Source: Xenorhabdus mauleonii (GTDB lineage: Bacteria > Pseudomonadota > Gammaproteobacteria > Enterobacterales > Enterobacteriaceae). Taken from it: a DNA stretch of 55,468 bases. The DNA is taken from NCBI RefSeq assembly GCF_900113945.1, contig NZ_FORG01000026.1, positions 1 through 55,468 on the forward strand, in the 5' to 3' direction. Below, piece by piece: positions 35,439-45,811 of this stretch. The position numbers and the translations under genes were made by a program. Positions within the stretch are counted from its first letter, which is position 1. Each line of letters starts with the position of its first letter. A model generated the notes under the pieces. It was not told the DNA's origin and did not search any database. It saw only the letters and a list, made by a program, of their open reading frames with translations.

Positions 35439-36038
35439 ATGAATTTGCAGCAATGTCATTGGTTGAATGAGCCTGCCGCATGGCAGTCTCAGGATGGTGC
35501 GCTTCATGTCACGACAGATAATAAAACCGATTTCTGGCGTAATACATGGTATGGCTTTCAGCGTCATAGTGGTCACGTATTTGGTGGCAATATTGATGAT
35601 TTTGAATTTGATGAAGGTTTTACCCTCCAATTGTGCATCGAAGCCCAATTCGAGCAATTGTATGATCAGGCAGGCATCATGCTGCTGGTGGATGAACAAC
35701 ATTGGCTGAAGGCAGGAATTGAGTACTCTGACGGGCAGGCTACGATTGGTAGTGTGCTGACGAATGAGGGATCTGACTGGGCGATGGGGCTTTTTCCGGG
35801 CAATCCGGAGAAATTCTGGTTACGTCTCACTTATGGTGACAATGTTATCCGCTTGCAGTATTCCACTGATGGAGTGACATGGCCGCTACTGCGATTGTCT
35901 CCTTTTGTGGTTGGCGAGCAGCAGCGTATTTTTGTCGGGGCTATGTGCTGTTCCCCTGAGCGTGAAGGATTGCAGGTGAAATTCTCCGATTTCAGGCTGA
36001 CGTCATCAATGAATAAACACCTGCATGATTTAACTTAG
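35439..36038 (+). CDS. DUF1349 family protein
   Basis: The 199-residue product shows the DUF1349 pattern: aromatic stretches WRNTWYGF, DQAGIMLLVDEQHWLKAGIEY and a concanavalin-like beta-sandwich composition. No signal peptide is visible, so it is probably cytoplasmic. The family is often called a regulator of sugar-linked functions, but its activity is not established. It is 14 bases after the MFS gene and convergent with hipA; its TAG stop lies in the arm of a hairpin shared with hipA. Confidence 0.75.
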   Translation: MNLQQCHWLNEPAAWQSQDGALHVTTDNKTDFWRNTWYGFQRHSGHVFGGNIDDFEFDEGFTLQLCIEAQFEQLYDQAGIMLLVDEQHWLKAGIEYSDGQATIGSVLTNEGSDWAMGLFPGNPEKFWLRLTYGDNVIRLQYSTDGVTWPLLRLSPFVVGEQQRIFVGAMCCSPEREGLQVKFSDFRLTSSMNKHLHDLT

Positions 36039-36068
36039 TGGTTTCATTAAAAAATAATGGCTCCACTA
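36036..36068. terminator. Shared hairpin at convergent DUF1349 and hipA stops
   Basis: Nested inverted arms TAGTGG/CCACTA and CATTA/TAATG surround an A-rich loop. The TAG stop of each convergent gene lies in one arm, giving a compact two-way transcript end. Confidence 0.55.
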
Positions 36069-37397
36069 AAAATTTAGGCGAAGGTTGGAATTAATTTCTT
36101 CAATCAGTGATATTGGAACTTCATTCTCTTTGGCTAACTTGGGCCAAAGAGAAACACTCTCTTTGATTTCTTCCAGCAATTCATTAACGTACTTCTTAGT
36201 AAAGCGTCGGGATGTATCCTCAAAGGAATAGAAATCTTCCCGGACGAAATTGTCTCTCTTGTTGTTAATTGTCATCCAGTGGCTGTTAACCCATTTGCTC
36301 CCGGGTTTGTAGCTGTAGGCAAGGTCATATGCTGGTGAGAGACGCCATTTTCCTTCGTTATCCATTAGAAAAGCAAAGTTCTTTGAGTGATCATCGTGAT
36401 TTCTGGCGATCACATTGAATACCATTCTGCGGAAGAGTTGGTCAGCCTCTTTGAAGCTTAATTGGAGTTCGCGTACGACATGAAACAATTCATAATAGGA
36501 ATAGAGTCCGGGTTTTTTGTAGTCCACATGTGCAATAGCATTAAGGGTCTGCATATGAATTTTTTTGTTGCCTACCCTATCAAAACGCTGGGTTAAAAAA
36601 TGGCGTCTCTCCCCTTCATTGAGTAACCGGGAAGGTGCCATATTAATGCCTGCGTTGGTTGCCATCAGATAATAGACGTATTCCATGGCACCATATCCCA
36701 TGGGATCGCCGAAAGTCTCTTTCCCCTGATGATGCTCTGATACACCATCAAATTTCATAAGATAGTGTGTAAACCCCTCTGGTACTTCTACCTGTCCAGA
36801 TCTGACTGCTGTGAAGGTTTCATTGAATGCAAGAACAGCCTTGGGCCTTGCTCCGCCGGCACTCATACCTACTTGTAACAGGTGTTTCATTGCTTCTGCA
36901 TCTTCAGTTCCATTATGTGGCAGTTCAGCATGAAAGTGGTGGCGTGTATCCAATACAGATTGTGCAACCTTGACGAGTTCTGCTAAGGCAACATTTTGTG
37001 AAGAATTTAAGCCTTTTATTTTGGTATTGGAAGGATAGTATTCTAAAGCGCCCATGCCACGTTTTCCTGTATATTGCAGGCGTTGCAGAGGGGTAATATT
37101 TGCTGGGTTTTTGCCTTGTCTGGCGAGCCAAGAATTGAGGACGGCATTACCAAAATCATCAGGTAGTGAATCGGCGAGCATTCCGGGCAGGCCACGGAAA
37201 GTGTCATAATTCAAATTGGGAAACATGAATATCTTGCCTGAATCTGCCTGTTTAAGAGGCATTTTCAGTGGAGCCAGATTTAATCCTCTCTCTATAAAAG
37301 AACGTTCATATTCAAATGATCCGAGGCCTTTTTCTACATCAAAGGCGACAGCACCGACATCTATACCTTGATATTTAATTTTGATGAATTCATTCAC
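36066..37397 (-). CDS. hipA: HipA-family serine/threonine kinase toxin
   Basis: The 443-residue product has the HipA N-terminal subdomain, the glycine-rich SAGGARPKAVL loop, and a kinase catalytic loop in which D335 and N340 of HDDHSKNF sit at the E. coli spacing. D358 in SPAYDL fits the magnesium-binding aspartate. All catalytic residues appear intact. E. coli HipA phosphorylates glutamyl-tRNA synthetase and induces persistence; the target here is unknown. The start overlaps the hipB end by 4 bases (ATGA), the usual antitoxin-toxin coupling. Confidence 0.9.
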   Translation of the reverse strand: MNEFIKIKYQGIDVGAVAFDVEKGLGSFEYERSFIERGLNLAPLKMPLKQADSGKIFMFPNLNYDTFRGLPGMLADSLPDDFGNAVLNSWLARQGKNPANITPLQRLQYTGKRGMGALEYYPSNTKIKGLNSSQNVALAELVKVAQSVLDTRHHFHAELPHNGTEDAEAMKHLLQVGMSAGGARPKAVLAFNETFTAVRSGQVEVPEGFTHYLMKFDGVSEHHQGKETFGDPMGYGAMEYVYYLMATNAGINMAPSRLLNEGERRHFLTQRFDRVGNKKIHMQTLNAIAHVDYKKPGLYSYYELFHVVRELQLSFKEADQLFRRMVFNVIARNHDDHSKNFAFLMDNEGKWRLSPAYDLAYSYKPGSKWVNSHWMTINNKRDNFVREDFYSFEDTSRRFTKKYVNELLEEIKESVSLWPKLAKENEVPISLIEEINSNLRLNF

Positions 37398-37750
37398 CAG
37401 TCTGCCCCTTCATTAGCTCCAACCGAGTTTTTTGTATCTGTTTCCTGTTGCTCACCAGTTGCCCTTTGCCGGATATGGCCTTGCATTTTTGCCAACTGGA
37501 CAGGGGATAGTGGCTGTGGGGGAATGAAGAGATCGAGTTGTTCCGTCAAGTTGAGGGCATTAAGGATGAGCAGTACAGTCTCAAGGGATGCATGGCCTTT
37601 TTCTGCATTACTGATGATACGGCGGTTAACACCTATGGCGTCGGATAATGTTTGCTGTTTGATATTCTTATTAAGGCGAGCTTGACGAAGGCGATGCCCA
37701 AGTTCTTCCTGCTGTTTTTTGATTTCACTGAAAGTAACATGTCTGATCAT
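37394..37750 (-). CDS. hipB: HipB-like antitoxin, Xre-family regulator
   Basis: The 118-residue product contains a helix-turn-helix (about 13-70) with LGHRLRQARLNKNIKQQTLSD, followed by a C-terminal extension rich in Gln and Pro. Antitoxins of this kind bind HipA and repress the operon. It overlaps hipA by 4 bases. The upstream region holds a pair of imperfect 32-bp direct repeats that could include its operators. ATG 37750 is the only good start with upstream purine-rich sequence. Confidence 0.87.
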   Translation of the reverse strand: MIRHVTFSEIKKQQEELGHRLRQARLNKNIKQQTLSDAIGVNRRIISNAEKGHASLETVLLILNALNLTEQLDLFIPPQPLSPVQLAKMQGHIRQRATGEQQETDTKNSVGANEGADW

Positions 37751-37848
37751 CTGAATGTTCCCCTCTATGACGATTTTTACTGAGTCAGGCTGATAAATGA
37801 AATTTGCTTACAACAGTATCATACCTCTCATGATGCTTTGATTATAGT

Positions 37849-37920
37849 ATGTGCATATATTTACCCATTATCTGCTTTTTTTATTTTTATGTGCATTTAT
37901 ATACGCATAATCTAACTTTG
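37849..37920. repeat. Imperfect 32-bp direct repeats upstream of hipB
   Basis: Two copies (37849-37880 and 37889-37920), starting TATGTGCAT, agree at about 25 of 32 positions with a 40-bp period. Lying 100-170 bp ahead of hipB, they are candidate HipB operators, though the E. coli-type TATCC-N8-GGATA is not present in them. Confidence 0.5.
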
Positions 37921-37933
37921 TTATCCATTGGTG

Positions 37934-38026
37934 TATACCCTATTAACTCCAAGTTTCAGGAAGCAACGTATTATCATCCCGCGTCGCGGGATGATAATAC
38001 ATGCACCTTGAAGTACGACGCGTATA
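37934..38026. mobile_element. 93-bp MITE-like palindromic element
   Basis: The ends form imperfect inverted repeats starting TATACCC and TATACGC, about 16 of 25 matching, each with a CAAG-containing block. The centre (37969-37999) is a 15-bp perfect inverted repeat around one base, TATTATCATCCCGCG and its complement. The ends resemble short repeats that I recall from Xenorhabdus, Photorhabdus and Serratia. No transposase is nearby, so it would be a non-autonomous element. Confidence 0.65.
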
Positions 38027-38104
38027 ATGTGTATTTTATGACCTATTAATGGCTTTTTATCTCATTGTGGCCTTATTTTTGCGCATTAACATTAAAAGTG
38101 AAAT

Positions 38105-38118
38105 GCTGCCGTCGCAGC
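38105..38118 (-). terminator. Possible terminator after thiH
   Basis: A 5-bp GC stem (GCTGC / GCAGC, loop 4) lies 27 bases past the thiH stop, followed on the minus strand by CATTTCACTTTT. It is short, so support is weak. Confidence 0.35.
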
Positions 38119-38145
38119 GCTTCAAATAACGATTTCTCAAGATAG

Positions 38146-39270
38146 TTACCGACCTAAATAACTGTCCCAATCTTTCCAGACCGGTTGTAAACCGGATTTA
38201 ACCAAAGCGTTGGCAACCTGAGATACAGAGCGATTATCGTGAGGCGCAAATTGCTCCAATTCGTGATGGTCATCGGCATAACCACCCGGTTGGGTTTTGG
38301 AACCGGCGCTGATGTTATTGATAGCCAGCGGTACGACATTATCCCGAAAGAAGGGGGATTCACGGGTAGAGAGGGAAAGTTCCACATCCGGTGCCAGTAG
38401 GCGGAAAGCGCAAATCAGTTGCACCAACTCCGCTTCATTCATCGTTGAAGCCGGTTCAATACCGCCAGCACAGGGGCGCAACCGCGGGAAAGAAATGGAA
38501 TAACGGCTTTTCCAGAAATGCTTTTGCAGGAACAGCAGATGCTCTGCCACCATATAACAATCAGTTCGCCAATTGTGGGAAAGCCCTATCAATGCCCCCA
38601 GCCCAATTTTATCGACTCCGGCTCGCCCAAGACGTTCTGGCGTTTCCAGCCGCCAGTGAAAATCCTGTTTTTTACCTTTCAAGTGATGCAATTGGTAGCT
38701 GGGTTGATGATAGGTTTCTTGGTAGACCATTACGCCATCCAGTCCCAATGTTTTCAGCTCTGCATACTCGTCTTGCGCCAGCGGTTGGACTTCCATTGTC
38801 ACAGAGCTGAAATGGCGATGTATCAGGGGTAAATAGCGGCGAAAGTAATCCATGCCAACTTTATTCTGGTGCTCTCCGGTTACCAGCAGAATATGCTCAA
38901 ACCCCTGTTTTTTCAGAGCGAGGCACTCCGCTTCTATTTCCTGTTCATTTAGTGTCTTGCGTTTAATGTGGTTACTCATGGAGAAGCCACAATAAGTACA
39001 GTCGTTGGCACATAGATTGGAAAGGTAAAGTGGGATAAAAAATCCCACAGTATTGCCAAAGCGTTGGCGGGTTAGCTGTTGGGCGCGTTGGGCTAGTGGT
39101 TCAAGATAAGGCAGCGCTGCGGGGGAGAGCAAAGCCATGAAATCGTCGGGTGTCAGACGTTCTCGGGTCAGGGCATGTTCAACGTCCCGGGATGTTTTAC
39201 TGTTGATGCTCAGGGTGATGTCATCCCAATCCAGTTGTTCCCAGTGCTGACGAAATGTGTTGCTTGTCAT
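38146..39270 (-). CDS. thiH: 2-iminoacetate synthase (tyrosine lyase) ThiH
   Basis: ThiH is a radical SAM enzyme that cleaves tyrosine to dehydroglycine for the thiazole ring. The 374 residues carry the cluster motif CxxxCxxC at C87, C91 and C94 (CANDCTYC). It is last in thiCEFSGH, and its start overlaps the thiG stop as ATGA. ThiH rather than a glycine oxidase ThiO implies that the oxygen-independent route is used. Confidence 0.96.
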   Translation of the reverse strand: MTSNTFRQHWEQLDWDDITLSINSKTSRDVEHALTRERLTPDDFMALLSPAALPYLEPLAQRAQQLTRQRFGNTVGFFIPLYLSNLCANDCTYCGFSMSNHIKRKTLNEQEIEAECLALKKQGFEHILLVTGEHQNKVGMDYFRRYLPLIHRHFSSVTMEVQPLAQDEYAELKTLGLDGVMVYQETYHQPSYQLHHLKGKKQDFHWRLETPERLGRAGVDKIGLGALIGLSHNWRTDCYMVAEHLLFLQKHFWKSRYSISFPRLRPCAGGIEPASTMNEAELVQLICAFRLLAPDVELSLSTRESPFFRDNVVPLAINNISAGSKTQPGGYADDHHELEQFAPHDNRSVSQVANALVKSGLQPVWKDWDSYLGR

Positions 39271-40034
39271 AATGCCTCCAGAAAATCGGTCAGCGGGCTG
39301 GAGGCTTCTGCGTAGGATTTTTGGCTCGCTACGCCGGCCTGATGTGAAAGTTCTCCGGCTTCAATGGCGGTTTTGAACGCCTGAGCCATTTTGACCGGAT
39401 GGCGGGCAACCGCGATGGCCGTGTTGACCAATACGGCATCCGCCCCCATTTCGATAGCTGCCAATGCGTGGCTCGGTGCTCCGATTCCGGCATCAACAAC
39501 AACGGGAACACTGGCCTGCTCAATGATAATTTGCAGAAAGTCACGGGTCAGCAACCCCTTGTTGGAGCCAATGGGCGCTCCCAATGGCATGACAGCTGCA
39601 CAGCCAACTTCTTCCAGCCGTCGGCACAGAACGGGATCTGCGCCGCAGTAAGGCAGGACGATAAATCCTTCCTTTACTAATTGCTCCGCAGCTTTCAGCG
39701 TTTCAACCGGATCGGGCAGCAGGTATTTGACGTCGGGATGGATCTCGAGTTTAACCCAGTCAGTGCCTAGAGCTTCCCGAGCAAGGCGGGCGGCGAATAT
39801 AGCCTCTTCCGCAGTTTTGGCACCAGAAGTATTGGGCAGTAGTTTGACGCCTAACTGTTGCAGTGGCGCGAGAATGCCATCGTCATTACCATGCAGGTCG
39901 ATGCGTTTCATCGCCATAGTCACTAATTGGCTGCCAGAGGCGCGGATCGCTTCGATCATTAATTCTGCATTGGCGAATTTGCCTGTTCCGGTGAACAGGC
40001 GAGAGTGAAAGTGGGTATCAGCAATCTTTAACAT
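39267..40034 (-). CDS. thiG: Thiazole synthase ThiG
   Basis: ThiG condenses deoxyxylulose-5-phosphate, dehydroglycine and ThiS-thiocarboxylate into the thiazole phosphate. The 255 residues form a TIM barrel with the catalytic lysine in [11 protein letters not shown], and phosphate-binding glycines in [10 protein letters not shown] and [12 protein letters not shown]. It lies 18 bases after thiS and overlaps thiH by 4 bases. Confidence 0.96.
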   Translation of the reverse strand: MLKIADTHFHSRLFTGTGKFANAELMIEAIRASGSQLVTMAMKRIDLHGNDDGILAPLQQLGVKLLPNTSGAKTAEEAIFAARLAREALGTDWVKLEIHPDVKYLLPDPVETLKAAEQLVKEGFIVLPYCGADPVLCRRLEEVGCAAVMPLGAPIGSNKGLLTRDFLQIIIEQASVPVVVDAGIGAPSHALAAIEMGADAVLVNTAIAVARHPVKMAQAFKTAIEAGELSHQAGVASQKSYAEASSPLTDFLEAL

Positions 40035-40052
40035 AATGAGCCTCCAACGATA

Positions 40053-40253
40053 TCAGCCACCAGCGATGGCCTGAAACAGCAAGATATTGTCCCCGTCATT
40101 AATCTGATGGATATGCCACTCTGAGCGCGGAATAATCGTCTGATTAACGGCCAGAGCGGTGCCAGATTGCGTGCGCTGTAAGTGTTCAAGCAATTGCTGG
40201 ATTGTGAGGGGCGCACTGAGTGTGATCGGTTGATCGTTGACAATGATGTTCAT
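40053..40253 (-). CDS. thiS: Sulfur carrier protein ThiS
   Basis: ThiS is the small ubiquitin-like sulfur carrier for thiazole synthesis. From ATG 40253 it has 66 residues, beginning [12 protein letters not shown] and ending in the required Gly-Gly (AIAGG). A longer frame reaching 40352 reads through thiF and is rejected. The start overlaps the thiF stop by 4 bases, so ThiF and ThiS are co-translated as partners. Confidence 0.94.
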   Translation of the reverse strand: MNIIVNDQPITLSAPLTIQQLLEHLQRTQSGTALAVNQTIIPRSEWHIHQINDGDNILLFQAIAGG

Positions 40254-41067
40254 GCGACTTCTTTTCCTGCCTTGTTTATTCCGCTTGCAGCCATGTCGAT
40301 ACCGTCTTTTGCGATGACGGCGTTTTCGGCAAGCGACTGGCAAATCGGGCACTGTGATGAACGGGTGAGCTGCAATGTGCTCCAGCTCTGCTGTTTGCCA
40401 TCAAATAACCGGAGCTTTCCACTCAAAGGAGAAGGAAGCCCTGCCAGCATTTTGATTGCTTCCAATGATTGCAATGTGCCAATCACACCCACAATGGGAC
40501 CTAATACTCCGGCCGTCCGGCAATTGCGCTGAGGCTCTTCTTGGTCTGGATACAGGCAGGCATAGCAGCCATGCTGGTAAGGCGGCTCGAATACCATGAG
40601 TTGCCCGCTGAAACCAACGGCACTGCCGCTGATAAGCGGTTTGTTTGTCTCGATGCAGGCTGCATTTATTGCATGGCGGGTTGACATGTTGTCGCTGCAA
40701 TCCAGCACTAAATCGACCTGATTGGCGGCGTGAATCAAAGATGCGTGATCTTGCCGCTCGGTCAATTTTGTTATCGTAACCAGCGGATTTAAATCAGCCA
40801 GTTTTTGGGCGGCCAATTGCGCTTTATTGGCAGGAATATCCGTTGTTCGATAGAGAATTTGACGTTGCAGATTTGAGATGTGTAATTCGTCATCATCGGC
40901 AAGATAAAGATTTCCTACACCCGCAGCCGCAAGATAGAGTGCCGCAGGCGCGCCCAATCCACCGAGTCCGACGATCAGCACCTTGCTGGCTTTTAATTTT
41001 TCCTGTCCTTCTGGGCCAATGTCTTCCAATAGCAACTGGCGACTGTAACGCATAAATTCTTGATCAT

Positions 41068-41074
<7 letters not shown>
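40250..41074 (-). CDS. thiF: ThiS adenylyltransferase ThiF
   Basis: ThiF adenylates the ThiS C-terminus before sulfur transfer. The 274 residues show the GLGGLG nucleotide loop (36-41), two CxxC zinc pairs (CYAC near 172 and CPIC near 245) and the persulfide/acyl cysteine region [15 protein letters not shown]. It overlaps thiE by 7 bases and thiS by 4 bases. Confidence 0.95.
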
Positions 41075-43825
<2,751 letters not shown>

Positions 43826-43888
43826 TTAATGCTGATGAGTATTTGTACTGGGTGTAGAGGTACGTGATACTGGCAGCGGGATGATTAC

Positions 43889-43995
43889 TCTTGTTCCCTT
43901 CGCGGGTATTAGCCCGATCAGGTTCTGCGGATCCCGAATAAACGGTCTCAGCCCGTGTCCACCGTGATATACGCTGAACGCTAGGCACTCCGACA
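43889..43995 (-). promoter_or_regulatory. TPP riboswitch (THI element) of thiCEFSGH
   Basis: Read on the minus strand, the leader has TTGTCGGAGTGCC, GGCTGAGACCG, GGGATCCGCAGAACCTGATC, GGCTAATACC and GCGAAGGGAACAAG in order, nearly the E. coli thiC element. ACAAG pairs with CTTGT to close P1. The stretch between TGCC and GGCTGAGA (P3 region) is about 26 nt longer than in E. coli thiC. Binding of thiamine pyrophosphate would reduce thiC expression. Confidence 0.96.
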
Positions 43996-44058
43996 AGAAA
44001 AACACCCCAGAGTATAAAGAGGATTATAAAAACTACAACCTTTAGTGTGGTTGTGGGG

Positions 44059-44730
44059 CTAGTCTAGTTGCAACGACCAATTCAATGCCCTCCATCCACG
44101 TGCATCGGCTTCTGATTGTAATCTGGGGTCAGCATTGACAGTAAATACTTCATCAGCGAATAAGCACATGGGCAGGTCATTGATGGAATCGGTGTAGAAT
44201 GAAATATGTTGTGGTGATAAAGCATGTTCTGCGAGCCAATGCTTTAAACGAGTCACTTTTCCTTCACGGAAAGCGGGGATCCCCTGAATAGTGCCAGTAT
44301 AGCAACCCTCTTCCATCACCATATCAATCCCCAGTGCGGCTTGTACGCCAAATGCCTCCGCAATTTTCTTCACTACAAATGAAACGGTGGCGGAAATAAT
44401 AATGATGGGGATGTGTTGTTGTCGGTAAATTTCCAGTTGTTGCAGGGCAGCGGGATAAAACAACGGCCTGATTTTAGTATCGACAAAATCTGTCAGCCAA
44501 ATGTCTACCTGTTCATGGGGAACCTGATGCAGAGCCTGCAAGCAAAATGCCAGATATTTGTGCATATCCAGCTTGCCTGCATTGTAGTCAATGATCATCT
44601 CCTGATCGGCTTCAAGAAAACGGGGATCAGTGATGATTTTTTTCTCCCATAGATATTGAGTCCATAACTGACTGGAATCTCCACAAATCAGTGTTTCATC
44701 CAGATCAAATACGGCAATTTGCTGTGGCAT
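44059..44730 (-). CDS. HAD-family phosphatase (HAD-IB type)
   Basis: From ATG 44730 (AAAGGA upstream) the product has 223 residues. Motif I FDLDETLICGDS provides D9 and D11, motif II lies at IIISATVSFVV, and motif IV lies at FYTDSINDLP. This is the phosphoserine phosphatase-like IB subgroup, whose substrates vary. It occupies the thiC-nudC interval, where E. coli has rsd; no rsd-like frame is present here. It diverges from nudC. Confidence 0.87.
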   Translation of the reverse strand: MPQQIAVFDLDETLICGDSSQLWTQYLWEKKIITDPRFLEADQEMIIDYNAGKLDMHKYLAFCLQALHQVPHEQVDIWLTDFVDTKIRPLFYPAALQQLEIYRQQHIPIIIISATVSFVVKKIAEAFGVQAALGIDMVMEEGCYTGTIQGIPAFREGKVTRLKHWLAEHALSPQHISFYTDSINDLPMCLFADEVFTVNADPRLQSEADARGWRALNWSLQLD

Positions 44731-44823
44731 GTCGGCTATTCCTTTGATAAACATTTATTAGTTTGGCTAATGTAACAGATTGCAGACGGGAGATAATGAA
44801 AAGAGTATGCTGGATGTGAACAA

Positions 44824-44839
44824 ACGCCATAACGCCATA
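44824..44839 (+). repeat. 8-bp tandem repeat upstream of nudC
   Basis: The unit ACGCCATA occurs twice in a row, followed by a degenerate third start ACGACGAT. It lies 34 bases ahead of the nudC start used here. Confidence 0.6.
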
Positions 44840-44872
44840 ACGACGATGGCATAACTCATGATGGAACAGATA

Positions 44873-45640
44873 ATGCAACAGAAATTAACCGGTATAGAAC
44901 AAGGCTGGTGGATTGTCAGTCTTGAAAATCGAGTGTGGCTGCCACAGGGAGAGTTGCCGTCAGGTACTGCTGAACACTGGTCATTGCAAGGTCATATCGC
45001 GCAACCTATTGGTGAGTGGCAGGGAGAAACTGTTTGGCTAGTTCGCCATAAAATGGCTTCAGATATGTCTTCTTCCCGTCTGATGGCTGACAGGGATGTT
45101 AAATTGTTTCAATTAGTCGGGCGTGGTGTTCAATTAGCTGAATTTTATCGTTCACACCACTATTGTGGCTATTGTGGCCATGAAATGCAGCATAGCCAGC
45201 ACGAATGGGCTTGTCTGTGCAGCCATTGCAACGAGCGTTACTACCCGCAAATTGCCCCCAGCATTATTGTTGGTATCCGTCGCGATGACCATATTTTGCT
45301 GGCACAGCATCAGCGCAGTAAAAATGGCATGCACAGTGTACTTGCCGGATTTGTTGAAGTCGGTGAAACATTGGAAGAAGCCGTACATCGTGAAGTGATG
45401 GAAGAGAGCGGGATTAAGATCCGTAACTTGCGTTATGTTACATCGCAACCCTGGCCTTTTCCTAACTCAATGATGGTGGGATTTCTGGCCGATTATGACA
45501 GCGGTGAAATTACCGTTGATCCGGTGGAGCTTGTCAGTGCAGATTGGTATCACTACGACAACCTTCCCTTTATCCCTTCCTCTGATACGATTGCCCGCCG
45601 TTTAATTGAAGATACGGTGGCGCTGTGTCGTCAGCAGTGA
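44873..45640 (+). CDS. nudC: NAD-capped RNA hydrolase / NADH pyrophosphatase NudC
   Basis: NudC removes NAD caps from RNA and hydrolyses NADH. The 255 residues have a zinc finger with C98, C101, C116 and C119, the Nudix box starting at G159 ([20 protein letters not shown]), and the SQPWPFPNS motif specific to this family. ATG 44873 aligns with other enteric NudC proteins ([13 protein letters not shown]) and has GGA upstream. ATG 44858 would add 5 residues. Confidence 0.94.
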   Translation: MQQKLTGIEQGWWIVSLENRVWLPQGELPSGTAEHWSLQGHIAQPIGEWQGETVWLVRHKMASDMSSSRLMADRDVKLFQLVGRGVQLAEFYRSHHYCGYCGHEMQHSQHEWACLCSHCNERYYPQIAPSIIVGIRRDDHILLAQHQRSKNGMHSVLAGFVEVGETLEEAVHREVMEESGIKIRNLRYVTSQPWPFPNSMMVGFLADYDSGEITVDPVELVSADWYHYDNLPFIPSSDTIARRLIEDTVALCRQQ

Positions 45641-45750
45641 GGTTAATCGCGCGATAAGATAAGTTGTTCAGTGTCTTGACCCACTGATTTTCTTTTCACT
45701 GACGATTGATTTTCACCAACTAATTACGCGTAGCAACGCGATGTTAAAAA

Positions 45751-45779
45751 TAAAAACCCTCGCCTGTATTGGGCGAGGG
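45751..45779 (-). terminator. Terminator of dcp
   Basis: On the minus strand an 8-bp GC stem (CCCTCGCC / GGCGAGGG) with a 7-nt loop is followed by TTTTTA. It also lies at the end of nudC and may stop transcription in both directions. Confidence 0.85.
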
Positions 45780-45811
45780 CTTAGGATATATCAGCGGGTT
45801 GGTTTTATTCT

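Noticed and set aside
37969..37999. The perfect palindrome as HipB operator or terminator
   Set aside because: It is over 200 bp from hipB, has no T run, and lies inside a larger element with matching ends, so mobile repeat is the better reading.
44858..44872. nudC starting at ATG 44858
   Set aside because: It would add five residues with no ribosome binding site; ATG 44873 fits the family N-terminus.
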